From contig LLCB01000046.1 of the NCBI GenBank assembly GCA_001414345.1, positions 186,001-250,000 of the forward strand: 64,000 bases of DNA, given 5' to 3'. Below, in pieces: positions 23,301 through 34,758 of this stretch. The notes under the pieces are model-generated. The model worked only from the letters and a program-made list of their open reading frames with translations. It searched no databases and was not told the DNA's origin. The stretch's first letter is position 1. Every line of letters starts with the position of its first letter. Both the position numbers and the translations under genes were made by a program. The stretch is from Hymenoscyphus infarciens (lineage: Eukaryota; Ascomycota; Leotiomycetes; Helotiales; Helotiaceae).

Positions 23301-25934
23301 CTTCGCCGTTGTTCCCGTCTAGGTATTAAGTGTGGTACGCTTTGTGATTGGTTGCTCAAGACAAGCAGGCGTGCTTGAAACGTCGAGTCAGGTTTATGCT
23401 GGTGGGGAACGAGTGTGCGGAATCCGCTGATGTTGTTTTGAAAGGAGTGGACAGGCTCGCCAGGAAACCTAAAAAAATGCAGCAAAAGGACGAAAGTGCG
23501 TAGGAAGAACGGGAGCGACGACGTTAAGAATGAATGGATGGAAACGCGACGAGTCGATTAAGTTGACGGAAATGACTGTGGTTAACCAAGCCGTGATGAG
23601 GTCTGGTTTGAGGGGTCCTGGGGGCTTGCCCGCCCCAGATCTGTTTGAAGTTGATGGGATGAAGGGCAATCGACGACTTTTAATTGCAGGTGGGCCGGGG
23701 ATTTGATCGCCCCCAGGGGTCCATGTCGACATAATCGACCAACTGTGGAGATGGAGACGCACCAGCAGCCCAGGAGGAGGACTGTCAGCCTGTACAGTAT
23801 CTCCGCTGCGAAGGAGCCGTTGTGTGCAGTGCGCGCAAGGCGGGTGGGTTCTAGAAGGAGATTTGAGCAGTCAGAGAATTCTCTCGCGATTTGCGAATCA
23901 GGAATCCTGGTAGGGTTCCTCACAGGGCCAAATTGTCTGGCCAGCCTGCCTTCGCGTATCAGTTTCCGTGGAGAGACAGCCCGGCTGCATTAATTTCAGT
24001 CTTCGCCAATTGCAAGGGCTGGTGATGGCTTCATTTTACACCAAGTTTGACCGCTGGCGACAACAACAGCCAAAATGCTTCGCTGGCATCGTGAGACTGG
24101 CGCATATTTGCCTCTTGGCCTTCGCGCTTCAAGATTACGGCTTCCGGAGGGACCTTCTGGATGAAATCCCGGAGGAATCGGGTCGCGTGCTGAAGATGTT
24201 CCTGAAGATTAGAGATAATCTCAGATTCCGTAGGGCAGCCGGCAGAAAAGGGTGGCGTAGCTTACGGAACTACAAGCCACCACCCCCCTGAATTAGTCCC
24301 GGTGAGGCTGTTACCAATCTTCTCTGTAATCATCGGAAAAGCACTCCGTCAAATGCTGTCAACATCATCACCCAAAACACACTTATGAGATGGCTCGAGG
24401 ACGTGCTGTTATGATGTGACTTTCATTGACAGATAATTCTCCGCCCACCGGACGACATCAAAGAGCGAACGCTTATCGTATGATTTGACAATCGCTTCCC
24501 GACACCATCGTGGCCCGTAAAAAGCCTTGTGCGAGTCTCCTCCCGGTTGAACAACAACACTTGGGACTGTGGACACTCCGGATTGAGCTCCATTATTCTC
24601 CGTAAACCTCGTCTTCGTGCAATTGCCGCTGGTTTGCAAGGCCACAACAACATGGGTTGATCTTGTCCCCATCGGTGGAAGAAGTCCGATAAACCTGCAT
24701 GTATGTTGTTGTTATTGAGCTTCAGCACTTTAGGCTCGCCTGCTTGAAAAAGTTGAAGTTTGAAGTTGAAGTGCCCAGGTGAGCATCATCGATGGTGTTG
24801 TCCGTTTCACAATGTTGACAAGACGTTTTGGATGGCTATCCGGTGAAACGGTCCCCAAATGGATTTAAAGCCGCGCTATGAATGGAAGGATCTCCTTTGG
24901 AGGCGATGGAATATGTTTATATAGCTTCAATAATCCTTCCTTCCTATCAATAATGAGCCTCCATATGATATGGCCTCGAACGCCTATCGCGTCACATCAC
25001 TGAAATGACGAAATTCCCGAGAGCATCAAGGACCACCATGATCTCCAATCTTTGAGAATAGTCTTCTAAGTTCCTACTCAGGTCCCATCGCTGTGTTGGC
25101 AAATACAGAAACGAAGAAAATATTTGTAAACACCTAGTTTCCCAGAGTTCTAAATGCTCCATATGCAGAAATACGCCACAGCTCGCAAGACTCCGTAGGC
25201 CTTTGCAAACGGCAAAGTGCATAAGATCGCCTTCGTGGTCCCAGGTTTGGCTTCCCGAATCCCGATGGCGGATTTAGCATTAAAGCTTCAAGATCCTACG
25301 TTCCACAACCTCAGGACCCAAAAACACGGGGCGGTGCGACCGACTCAATATTGAATCCTGCTATTTTACGAGCACTCGCAATATTGAATGCGGAGAAGCC
25401 GTTGGGAGTTTATTGGGAAAGGAAAAATTGGAAAAGAACAAAGGATCAATACTCGAGATGCTACACCCAAATGCACTAGCAAGATGATGTTTGCATGGCT
25501 CAAGAGGTGAAAGGAAACAAGGCTGCCCTTGTCTGGGCGAAGACGGAAACAACGTGAATGGTGGCAAGAAACATTTCAAACAGATGGGAGTACGGACGAA
25601 GAAGGTATGAGATATATGCCAAAAGTTAGAGTACAAGTAGATGCACTTGTAAACTGATCACAGTTCTGCAAAAAGTTGTTGATGAAATTCACTTCCAAAG
25701 TGCGGAGCTAAAGAATAAGTTTAGACAAGCACCCGCACCCGCACCCCACCAAGCGCCGCCTCTAAAGTTCTCGTCACACCCCTCTATCCCAACACCTACA
25801 CCTACACCACCAGTCAAAACAACTTCTTCCATCAACACCAACTCGGCCATCTAATTGTCTGCCAACTTCGGAATCACCTATCCTTTTGTTTCTTGATCTT
25901 TCACCTTGCGCACACAGCCTACACAGCCTTCAAG
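23301..25934. other. Gene-poor spacer, 2.6 kb
   Basis: Small frames (for example plus 23968-24291, 107 residues, and minus 24728-24423, 101 residues) have no recognisable domain and overlap antisense alternatives, so I do not call them. The right end is the promoter of the profilin gene, with a C-rich CACCCGCACCCGCACC run at about 25730-25748 and pyrimidine-rich DNA before the start. Confidence 0.4.
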
Positions 25935-26662
25935 ATGTCTTGGCAAGGTAGGTCAAAGTCGGCTTTGGTTACCCCTCCTTGATGGAAATGCGCTGACGTG
26001 CTTGCCTTTAACAGCATATGTTGATTCTAGGTACGAAGGGATGAACGCTTGCCTCACAAGTACTGGAAACTGATGGCTTTATAGCTTAATAGGCAGTGGC
26101 CACATCGACAAGGGAGCAATCATCAGTGCTGCTGGTGACAGTGTCTGGGCCACCAGCGCTGACTTTACTGTATGTTCCGAATAACCCCACCTACCATCCC
26201 ACAACTCGACGAAAGCTCGAACCCTCTCGAACGCGAAGAGATCATGGCTACAAAGGAGACAAGACATGGATTAGGCTGACTTGATGGATAGGTTTCTCCA
26301 GATGAGATGAAGGAAGTTGTTGCTGGCTTGAGCGGATCAACCGACAATCTATACGCAAATGGACTACATGTTGCAGGTCAAAGATACGTTCTTACCAAAG
26401 CAGAGGGCCGAAGTCTTTACGCCAGAAAGGTTGGTTTGCATTTTCTTTTCTGCGAGGGCGGCTCCCCCTCTCTACCTTCTTGTACCTCGGGCAAAGGGAG
26501 AAATGCTAATATGGAGACAATAATCAGGGCAGAGAAGGAGTCGTCGTTGTCAAAACCACACAAGCCATCCTCGTCGCACACTATGCAGATGGCATGATCG
26601 CCGGGAACGCAGCAACTACCGTTGAACAGCTCGCAGACTACCTCATCAGCACAGGATATTAG
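25935..26662 (+). CDS. Profilin
   Basis: Small cytoplasmic protein that binds actin monomers, polyproline and PIP2 and feeds formin-driven filament growth. Five exons, 25935-25947, 26015-26030, 26085-26169, 26292-26429 and 26528-26662, give 128 aa, the normal length. Exon 1 has only 13 nt (MSWQ) and exon 2 only 16 nt. All joins keep frame and rebuild MSWQAYVDSSLIGSG, the profilin N-terminal helix. Further hallmarks are IDKGAIISAAGDSVWA, GQRYVLTKAEGRSLYARK and the C-terminal helix ATTVEQLADYLISTGY. Early introns close to the ATG are common in highly expressed fungal genes. The fragmentation explains why no long frame covers the gene. Confidence 0.97.
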
Positions 26663-27553
26663 GCAGAGGCACACATGACTAGGCGTGGTGGCTGGTGTAG
26701 GGAGGCGGCATATCGTATTTCCCGGAGGACATCTGCACAAACGTAATGGGGAAAACCTCCTTTGGCAGTGGGTAGGGCGGATATCAGAATGGTATCTTTT
26801 TTCGTGGTTGTGAAAAACATCTGCTGGTGGATAGCCCTGCAAAACTGCGAGGGGAGAGCTATGGGTGGAGAAATAAGCCTTTACATAGGGTGGATGAATT
26901 GATGAACTCTTACGTAACGAATTTGCTGGACCCTTTATATTCGTTTTGTGACCAAGATTTTGTAAACGGGTAGGAAAAAGGTTTTGAGATGGCCAATAAA
27001 AGCAATCGTTCTAACTTTCTAGGATTGTCATCTCATTGGGGTGTGGTAGATTAAAAGAATCTTATACCGACGTTCGATTGTAGTTAGAATTAAGAGAGGA
27101 GGGGTGTTTGTCATACCACCTATGGTCTGCCTGGATATCAAAAATTGGCGCTCAAGTGTTTGGCAAATATCTACATGCCTCTCAAATTCCAAAATAGTTC
27201 TCCTATAAAATGCTCGAATCCACTGGATGACAAGACTTTGATTTGGTGCATCCTTGGAGTCTGTCCATGACCAGGAGCTCTATTTTACAGGCTTGTGCGA
27301 CAGTCCATCTATCAAAACACCCGAACGCCAGGAAATCCTGAACCCGTATGATACATTCTAACAACGCATACATTTCGTCCCCGGGTATCAATCGCAGGCC
27401 TGAGTATCACAAACACTCCCCTTTTCACGCCATGAATCATAACTCTATCCACGAAAAAACCGAAGAGCGGGCGCTTTCTCTATTCCATATTCCATCTTCC
27501 TTCTCTTAATTGAGGAAATCCCAGATCTCGTGAAGCCTTCTTTGCTCATCAAC
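26663..27553. other. Convergent 3' regions of profilin and GOT1
   Basis: Spacer of 0.9 kb between two converging genes. It holds 3' UTRs and no supported gene. Confidence 0.5.
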
Positions 27554-28296
27554 TTAAACAGGCAACTCCCCCCCTCCACCTCCAATTCTATCAGCCACCA
27601 TCCCAATATACCGTCCCACCACCGGAACGTTTCTCCCAAACCCTAATATCGTACCGAGGAAATCGCCGAATAGTATGAAGATCCCGTATAGTTCAACCAG
27701 GAAACCGATGAATGCCCAGCGCATCAGGATGAGGAAGAGGCCCATGAAGAATGCCGCTGTGCCTTTTAATTTCTGTTTGCGCGCGAAGAACGAGGCTGTT
27801 TTCTTGGGTCCAATTATGATCGTTAGGCCGATTAGGAAGAGGATCTAGTTCGCAGGTGTTAGGCTGATTAGGAAATGGGAGAGAAGGAGGGAGAGGAGGA
27901 GGAGCATACATTTCCCATCGCCAACCTAGTTCTTGTTAGTTTCCGAACTGTGAAAGAGAGCGGGAAGAGGGAGTGGAGAAACATACATAGCCCTATCAAA
28001 GAACATCATCACACCTCCTATTAAAAAGAACCCACCTATTCGTACCCCCAAAATCAGTTACCTGTATGGATATGCCACCTCATGCGCCGACGCATGGAAC
28101 CCTCGCGCGCAAAGGATTCCTACCTACCACCTGAGCAAAAAGCTACCCCGATTTCTATTACACAGTTCAGTTAGCCTCTCCTCTTCTCCCACATGAAATA
28201 CGAATCCCCAAAGTTCCCGGCGCAAAACCCATCCTCTTGTCTTTATTCTCTTGTAGGGGGAGGGGAGGACATACTTTGCGAATCGGATAACCACAT
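27554..28296 (-). CDS. GOT1: GOT1 ER-Golgi vesicle transport membrane protein
   Basis: Four-helix Golgi/ER membrane protein of the Got1/Sft2 family, which assists vesicle fusion and COPII-vesicle traffic. Five exons, 28296-28275, 28154-28128, 28035-27987, 27925-27910 and 27844-27554, give 134 aa (yeast Got1 has 138). The first four exons are 16-49 nt. Splicing rebuilds MWLSDSQKIGVAFCSGGG, FFLIGGVMMFFDRAMLAMGN and ILFLIGLTIIIGPKKT, all family-typical, followed by FFARKQKLKGTAAFF and GFLVELYGIFILFGDF. Four hydrophobic helices are visible. The charged loop between helices 2 and 3 (KKTASFFARKQKLKG) is characteristic. An in-frame Met three codons upstream (28305) is an alternative start. Confidence 0.95.
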
Positions 28297-29168
28297 GGAA
28301 GGCATCTTGAGTTTATGTCGTCCTTTCAGACGAGGTGTATTTTCGTATGTGGTTTCCAGATAGAGGTATGCAGTCTGGCGCAATTGAAGTGGTGGTATTT
28401 TTTTTCGGTCGCAGGATAAGGTAAGGAGAGTTGGCCTTGTCTTGTTAGAGGAACACGCGCACGGTTGGAGCTCAACGCGCCACCTTTGGTTTCGCTTGTT
28501 GGTGGGTGCCAAGAGAAAAGCTTTATTTTTGCGTTCAAGGTTGAGCTTTCTTTTCACAACTATTTTGAGTGCTTGAATCACTTCTAACGAATTGGCCTCC
28601 CACCCTGCCACTCTTGGATAACAGCTAGGGCATGAGATGCTCATTGCATTGTTATTTGCAGTGCTAAAGATAGCGCTCAGAGGTTTGGGGTTTCAATTTC
28701 ACATTTCTTCCTTTCACAAATAAACGGAGAATGAGTTTCGAAAATTTCCTTTCATTGCCGCGACGACCAGAGCTATATGCTCTGGTAACTGAGTCTATCA
28801 TTCAATATGTTCTCGGTACCCCGTCCATCTTCAAGGCAAATATCAGAATCCTTGATCGCGATTAAGCCGGAGCGTATTCTTGAGCCATTGGTTGAAAGGC
28901 CAATGATGGGTGGAATAGGCTTGACTTTGTCGGTCGGACATACTACTGCGATACCTTGGAGTTTGTTATACAGACTCGCCGACTTGAGTTGTTTGCGCCG
29001 AGAGATTTTGGGGGTTGCTCAAGCTGTATTCTGCCCTGGAAGAAATAACCCCTCTGACTTGTGCCCGCCAATATTGCGCCATGCCAGAGTCCCAAAAACG
29101 CCCCCAATTACTCCTGATTATATTATAAAATTCGTTTTCATGATTTGTCGAAGTACCATTCCTCTCCC
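28297..29168. other. Spacer between GOT1 and IES6 (both minus strand)
   Basis: Promoter of GOT1 plus the 3' region of IES6. A plus-strand frame (28807-29265) runs antisense into IES6 and shows no family features. Confidence 0.5.
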
Positions 29169-29741
29169 TCACTTCAAGACGGTATGCGCTCCTCTTGCCT
29201 CCAAATACTGCTCTGCCACCCCTTGCCCCAGCGTCCTAATCACCCCAAACACCTCCTTATTGTGATATCTCAGCCTCGTCTTCGGATCGGTATATGGAGC
29301 AGGTAATCCAGTAATGTCACAATAGTGTCTCTTATGCGCCATACTCGGTGCCGACTCAATATTCGTATACGTAGCATTCGGCGCAGTTGAAAACCCATTC
29401 GACCTCATATTCCTTTCCAAAACTAGCTTCGACAGATTTCGTGATGCTTGTGCGAGGTTTGGCTGTAATGTTGAACTGGTTGTAGATACGGCTGGAGTGA
29501 TATCGCCAGAGGTGGATGCTGCTGAATCTTCTGGGAGGGGAGTTGCGGCACCGCTGTTTTCTTGGGTGGCCATTGTTGAGGCTTCTTTTCGGACTGCATC
29601 GCCGAGGATGGTCTTTATGTTCTTGTTGCGCCGTTGGTTGGGCTTCCATGTTTGACTGCGGAAGGGTTTGGGGATTGAGTGGATGTCAAGCTGGGCGAGG
29701 AGTGCCTGGTGAGCTTCGGATTCAGGGGTTGGAGGCGCCAT
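29169..29741 (-). CDS. IES6: INO80 complex subunit Ies6 (YL1 C-terminal domain)
   Basis: Nuclear subunit of the INO80 chromatin remodeller. In yeast it forms a module with Arp5 that grips the nucleosome and couples ATP hydrolysis to sliding. One exon gives 190 aa from MAPPTPESEAHQ. The N-terminal third carries basic stretches (QTWKPNQRRNKNIKTIL), the middle is Ser/Thr-rich and disordered, and the last 55 residues are the YL1_C domain: KRHYCDITGLPAPYTDPKT then RLRYHNKEVFGVI. I chose this Met because the residues upstream in the open frame look like leader. DAD4 lies divergently 209 bp away and ARP5 1 kb away. Confidence 0.93.
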   Translation of the reverse strand: MAPPTPESEAHQALLAQLDIHSIPKPFRSQTWKPNQRRNKNIKTILGDAVRKEASTMATQENSGAATPLPEDSAASTSGDITPAVSTTSSTLQPNLAQASRNLSKLVLERNMRSNGFSTAPNATYTNIESAPSMAHKRHYCDITGLPAPYTDPKTRLRYHNKEVFGVIRTLGQGVAEQYLEARGAHTVLK

Positions 29742-29950
29742 CCTTTTCTGGCGTATGGGTTTTGTGGTAAGTTGCTGCGTGAGAACTTGTGTTTGTAAGT
29801 GTTTGGCGGTGATGGTGTTTGCAGGGAGGAGAGCTTCAGGAAGCTCTGAATGCCTTGAAAGTCTTGGCAAGAATCGGGATTTAGAGTGGTTTCCCCTCAA
29901 CGCGTCAAACTACTTTTGTATCGTGACAAGAAACCACACAACCAAGCAAA
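29742..29950. promoter_or_regulatory. Divergent promoter of IES6 and DAD4
   Basis: Only 209 bp separate the IES6 start (minus) from the DAD4 start (plus), so both promoters and both 5' leaders must lie here. No TATA box is obvious. Confidence 0.7.
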
Positions 29951-30372
29951 ATGGTAAGTAGATAGATGTTTAATATACTTAGATCATTGCTGATATAATA
30001 ATAGGAAAGCCCTCATGAACATCAGCAGAATCTACTGCTCTCTCGCATCATAACAAATGTGGTATGTCCTGTAAACACTAGTCACAACAGCCACTTACTA
30101 ACACAACGCCAGGAAAAACTCAATGAAGCAATCATGCTTTTGAATAAGAGTCTTCAAGTATGAAAGAAAACTCATATCTACGTGAGCTTCTAATACTAAC
30201 TAATTTCAGGATATCAACATCCAAAACATGAATGTGGAGTTGGTTGCTCAGATGTTCAAGAACTATCAGTCCAACGTGCTCTTTCACCTAGAAGGTAAGG
30301 CAAGGCTTCCTAAGGCCAATGAACTTAGCTAACATGCAAACAGCTACGGATAGTCTCAAGGAACCTTCATAA
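29951..30372 (+). CDS. DAD4: DASH kinetochore complex subunit Dad4
   Basis: A 72 aa subunit of the DASH/Dam1 ring that couples kinetochores to spindle microtubules. Five exons, 29951-29953 (the ATG alone), 30005-30061, 30113-30157, 30210-30294 and 30344-30372, sum to 219 nt. Every junction has GT-AG ends with CTAAC or CTAAT-type branch sites. The spliced protein starts [18 protein letters not shown], continues with [17 protein letters not shown], and contains [20 protein letters not shown], which is diagnostic for Dad4. Length and heptad pattern match yeast Dad4, also 72 aa. The exons are too small for an ordinary ORF scan, so the gene is easily missed. A first exon holding only the start codon is noteworthy. 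Confidence 0.96.
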
Positions 30373-30742
30373 AGTGTCATGTCATACGGGTTGAGGGAAG
30401 GATGTATGGCCATGTGAGAACTTGGAGGTCAGGGAATTTTTGTCCAGCTCAGCTACTGTTATTATGAATAAATGATCAATGATACCCAACAAAAATAATC
30501 ACATCGTGAAAAACAAATCCGTTAAGTTTCCGATATTGTGGGGATGGTTTGACAAGTGACGCCTTCTTGACAGCCTTGTCTGAAATGCCCAGCCTTGGGA
30601 AATCTACAAGCCGCCAGACAATTGGTCGCAAAGCTCACTCCAGGCGCAACACTGGTATGATTTAGGTTCAACACTTAGATTTGGATCCATCTCAACTCCT
30701 GCCATGCCCTGACACAAACTTCACCAAACACCACACATAAAC
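30373..30742. promoter_or_regulatory. Spacer and promoter of ARP5
   Basis: 370 bp between the DAD4 stop and the ARP5 start, both on the plus strand. It must hold the DAD4 3' UTR and the ARP5 promoter. Confidence 0.5.
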
Positions 30743-33183
30743 ATGGCGCCTTCCGCAGTCGAACCAACTGCCCCGATTTCACGAACAGAGAGCATTGTCC
30801 CACCACCCAAGCTATACCCACCACGAGAAACCCATTTTGAGAAATACATCGAACCCCAGACCGACGGCTACCGAAAAGCGCGATCCCACGGCCCAGGCAA
30901 TGCTGCCATCGTAATTGACAATGGTAACATCCTCCCTACCTACACTCCAAGCAGCTCATAGGTAGCTAACGATTGAACAGGATCCTCCTTCACCAGAGCA
31001 GGCTGGTCCTTTGAAGATTCCCCACGACTCAACCTCGTACCCATATTTTCGAAATACAGAGATAGGAAGATAGGCAAGACGTACTCCTTCGTTGGACAAG
31101 ATGTCTACTCGGATACCACAGCGCGGGGCCATATGAGGAATGCTTTCGAAGCTGGGAGTGGAATTGTCAGTAACTGGGATGTGATGGAGTCGCTTTTGGA
31201 TTACATTTTCATCAAGATGGGGATTGATGGGGAGAATGGAGGGGTTGGTATGCCTATCGTCATGACGGAGACGGTGGCTAATCTTCCTTATTCGCGGAAA
31301 TGTATGTTTCCCCCTCCTTCGCGATTTCAGATCTTGGGATATGATGCTAATATTTTCTACAGCTATGACAGAAATCATTTTCGAATGCTATAATGCGCCT
31401 TCTCTGGCTTATGGAATCGATTCACTCTTCTCCTACGACTACAACAATGGCAAAACAGGTCTCGTCGTCTCAGCTTCACATAGCTCGACACACGTCATTC
31501 CAGTTTTGAATTCAAAGGCTATTCTCACTCAAGCTACACGACTGAACTGGGGAGGATCACAAAGTGCCGAGTATCTACTCAAGCTCATCAAACTCAAATA
31601 TCCAACATTTCCGGGCAAGGTAAATTCCTCTCAGATGGAAAATATGGTTCAAGATCACTGTTATCTATCACAAAACTACGAGCAAGAATTAGGGAAATAT
31701 CTTGATTGGACGGGTTTAGAGGATCGGGATCATGTCATTCAATACCCATATACGGAGGAGATTGTTGTCCAGAAAAGCGAAGAGGAACTGGCGAAGATTG
31801 CAGAGAAGAGGAAAGAGGGTGGGAGACGTTTGCAGGAGCAAGCGGCGAAAATGAGACTGGAGAAATTGATTCGGAAGGAACAGGAACTTGATTATTACCG
31901 GGATTTACAGTCCAAGTTGGCCGGCGAGACTAAAAAGGAGATCAAGCGATTGTTGGATTCGGAAGATATGAAGGATGAAGCTGCTCTCGAGAGAACGATC
32001 AAGGAGCTTGATAAATCAATCCGAAAAGCTCGAACCAAGGATATCGGAGGACCGGAAGTGGAGGAAGAAGTTGAATTGCCGGACTACAGTCTGTTAGACA
32101 CCCCAGATGATCAACTCGACGAAGCAGGCATCAAGAAGAAGCGTCTCCAACGTCTCATGAAAGCCAACAACGAAGCACGAGCAAGAGCCAAAGCAGAAAA
32201 AGCCCGAGAGAAAGCCAGAATCGACGAAGAGAAACGAGCCGACGAGGAAAAACGAGAGACCAACCTCGAAGGCTGGCTCCAAGAAAGAAGAAACGCTCGC
32301 TCAGACCTCGTCCAAAAGATCAAAGAACGCGATCGTCTCAAGGCAGATCTCGGGAATCGAAAATCCCTCGCCAGCCAAATCCGCATGAAAAGCATCGCCA
32401 ACCTCGCCTCGGACGCACCCACCAAAAAACGTCGCCGCGGAAACGATGATGATAACTTCGGCGCCAACGACGACGACTGGGGAGTCTACCGACAAATCGC
32501 CACAGGAGACGGCAGCGACGACGAAGAAGAAGAAGATCTCGGCGTCACCCTCAAAAGCCTCGAAACCGACCTCCTAAAATACGACCCAGAATTCACAGAC
32601 CAACACACCCTCGACGCCCAAACCGACTGGACCAAATCCCTGATCCACGCCTTCCTCCGCGGTCCTCGACCTTTCGATCCCAAAAGTCAGGCGGAAGCGC
32701 ACCAGCTCCATCTCAACGTCGAACGCATCCGGGTTCCTGAAGTCATCTTCCAACCCTCCATTGCGGGACTGGATCAAGCGGGCATCATCGAGATCGCGGC
32801 GGATATCCTGACGACCCGTCTCCATGGCGTGGGTCAGCAGAATGAGTTCCTGAAGGATATCTTTTTGACGGGTGGTGCGTCTCTGTTCCAGAATTTCGAT
32901 GAGAGACTTAGGGAGGGATTGAGGAGTCAGCTTCCGGCTGATGCGCCGCTTGTTATTCGGAGGGCGAAAGATCCTATTTTGGATGCGTGGAGGGGCGCGG
33001 CGAGGTGGGCGGGGGGTAGCAAGTTCAAGACGGCGGCGGTGAGTAGGGAGGAGTATTTTGAGAAGGGCGCTGAGTATTTCAAGGTGGGTTTCGTTTATTT
33101 CTCTCTCCGCTGTCCTTTCTCTTATATTGCGGTTACTAATCTAATTACAGGAACACGATCTTGGAAATGCTTATTCGGCGTGA
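30743..33183 (+). CDS. ARP5: Actin-related protein 5 (INO80 complex)
   Basis: Nuclear actin-related protein that partners Ies6 in the INO80 remodeller. Four exons, 30743-30923, 30981-31301, 31363-33083 and 33151-33183, give 751 aa, close to yeast Arp5 (755). The first junction rebuilds VIDNGSSFTRAGW, the actin phosphate-1 loop, and the next gives MTEIIFECYNAPSLAYG. The actin phosphate-2 region reads GLVVSASHSSTHVIPV. A charged, Lys/Glu/Arg-rich helical insertion occupies roughly residues 300-570 and includes DDEEEEDLG near its end, as in Arp5 of other species. The C-terminal actin subdomain follows (DIFLTGGASLFQNFDERLR). The last exon encodes only EHDLGNAYSA. If the final intron were retained, the frame would run about 240 nt further into unrelated residues, which argues for splicing. 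Confidence 0.95.
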
Positions 33184-33630
33184 GATGGAAGGCCATGAGA
33201 GGCAAATTTTCCTTGCGATCATGGAGGGCAAAGTTGCGGTCAGAAAAATTCAGAGATAGTCGGACTCTCATCATATATGAAATCCAAGGCGTTAAATCAG
33301 GTCAGGAAACGTATTGTTTGATGCTTTTTTTTCCTTCAAAAAAGGGCAGCGTTGTATTAGCCAAGTACAACTGGCGTAGTTCTATACTTGTTTTTTTTCC
33401 CTTCCCTTTCTCAAACACATAGATCAAACCAAAGCCACGAGAGGCAAAAAATCATCAGAAACCTATACGCCATCCCCGTTTCCCTTCGGTTCCGTGATAC
33501 ATGCATGCACCGCTAGAAGTGATGGTGTTGCTCGAGAATAACAACAACAAAAACCAATCATGAAATGAACGCCAGTTCCCCGAAATCAATGCCGTGAAAC
33601 GCCGAGTGCTGTTCAACTTAAAAAGCAGTT
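33184..33630. other. Convergent 3' regions of ARP5 and the bZIP gene
   Basis: 450 bp between two convergent stops, with only T-rich runs and no supported gene. Confidence 0.55.
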
Positions 33631-34758
33631 TTACATGGGGACAGGATTACTAGGAAGACCATCTGAACCGGCTTGTAGCTGTGAACGGATGATTTCCTCG
33701 TCAGCAGTCTCTTCGTTGGTGGATTCTTTGAATCTCTTGTGTTCATATGGGTTTTGTTCCTCTTGGGGGTGTTTGGCGGTGTTTAGACTTGCTGCTGCGA
33801 GGCTTCGGGCAGCGGATGGGTTTAGTGGGTTCATCGACATTGATGCTACAGGTGCACCTTCCCGATGAACATGCTGGTCATGTTGCTCGTGATTTCGGGC
33901 GTGAGGGTGACTTAGATTGACGTTTGGTGGTGGTTGTGGGTAGTCGCCTTGAGATTCGATGAGGCGCGATTGGAGGTGGATAATATACTCTCGTAACGAG
34001 TAGTTCTCGCCTTGGATCGACTTGAAGCTCTCCTCCAGCGCATGCATCTCCCGTACCTGCTCCTCGAGCTTCTTGATATAACCTTCCTTTCGCTGGCGGA
34101 ATGCTCGCTGTGAGAGAAGGAGTGAATTGTTAGTTGATGGTTTACGTAAGCCTTGAGCTCGTGGGATGGATGACATGAGAATTGACAAAGCAAAAGGAGG
34201 AACCATCCTCAAATAAAAAAATTGGGGGACGCTTAACGACGTCGTCTGGAACATCGCAACAACCACGATCATTTGGAGCAGCGAAAAATGGTCGACTCGA
34301 CGTACCTGAGCTGCACGATTTTGCGCGGCGCGCTTCGATTGCGAGAGCTCGCGCTTTCCACCCTTGCGACCATCTCCCAAGCTGTCGTCACCACCTGAAT
34401 CGCCGGCGCCGGTGTTCATCATTCCTCCAGGACCTCCCATGGCGGGATCTATATTGTGGTCGTGGGGACTGGCGCTGCTCGATGCTGGCACTTCGTTGTA
34501 GCCATGGGGAGGACCACCGTGCTGTTGGGCTTGTTGCTGTTGCTGTTGTTGGGACTGCGAGGTGCTGATGACGGCGGCCAGCTGAGCTCTTAAGTCTAGA
34601 GGTCGCGACCATATCATGTCAGCAAACAGACACGGACGGGGATCTGGAAGGGGAAGGGGAGTTGTCGTATTGTTGGACAAGGCGTGTACCCAGAAGGCGA
34701 AGGCACTTTTGGCCGCGCCGGCGCATGGGGGGGGGATAATACCATTGTCTGCACTCAT
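33631..34758 (-). CDS. AP-1-like bZIP transcription factor
   Basis: Nuclear bZIP regulator with a Pap1/Yap-type basic region. Preferred model: exons 34758-34743, 34586-34306 and 34107-33631, giving 257 aa. Splicing the second intron (34305-34108, GTACGT donor, CACAG acceptor) joins SKRAAQNRAAQ to RAFRQRKEGYIKKLE, restoring the canonical NxxAAxxAFRxRK basic helix followed by a leucine zipper (LEEQVREMHALEESF). The first intron (34742-34587) is inferred from a GTATTA donor, a GCTGAC branch site and an AGAG acceptor. Without it the protein would carry an extra 52 residues. Both introns are multiples of three and free of stops, so the unspliced frame is fully open (375 codons). A Gln run and a Gly/Met-rich stretch precede the basic region, and the C-terminus is His- and Pro-rich. 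I cannot name the orthologue. Confidence 0.85.
   Translation of the reverse strand: MSADNGIIPPPCAGAAKSAFAFWVHALSNNTTTPLPLPDPRPCLFADMIWSRPLDLRAQLAAVISTSQSQQQQQQQAQQHGGPPHGYNEVPASSSASPHDHNIDPAMGGPGGMMNTGAGDSGGDDSLGDGRKGGKRELSQSKRAAQNRAAQVRRVDHFSLLQMIVVVAMFQTTSLSVPQFFYLRMVPPFALSILMSSIPRAQGLRKPSTNNSLLLSQRAFRQRKEGYIKKLEEQVREMHALEESFKSIQGENYSLREYIIHLQSRLIESQGDYPQPPPNVNLSHPHARNHEQHDQHVHREGAPVASMSMNPLNPSAARSLAAASLNTAKHPQEEQNPYEHKRFKESTNEETADEEIIRSQLQAGSDGLPSNPVPM

Noticed and set aside
23968..24291. 107-residue plus-strand frame with a basic C-terminus
   Set aside because: No recognised domain, and comparable chance frames occur on both strands nearby.
28807..29265. 152-residue plus-strand frame
   Set aside because: No family features, and it overlaps the conserved 3' end of IES6 on the other strand.
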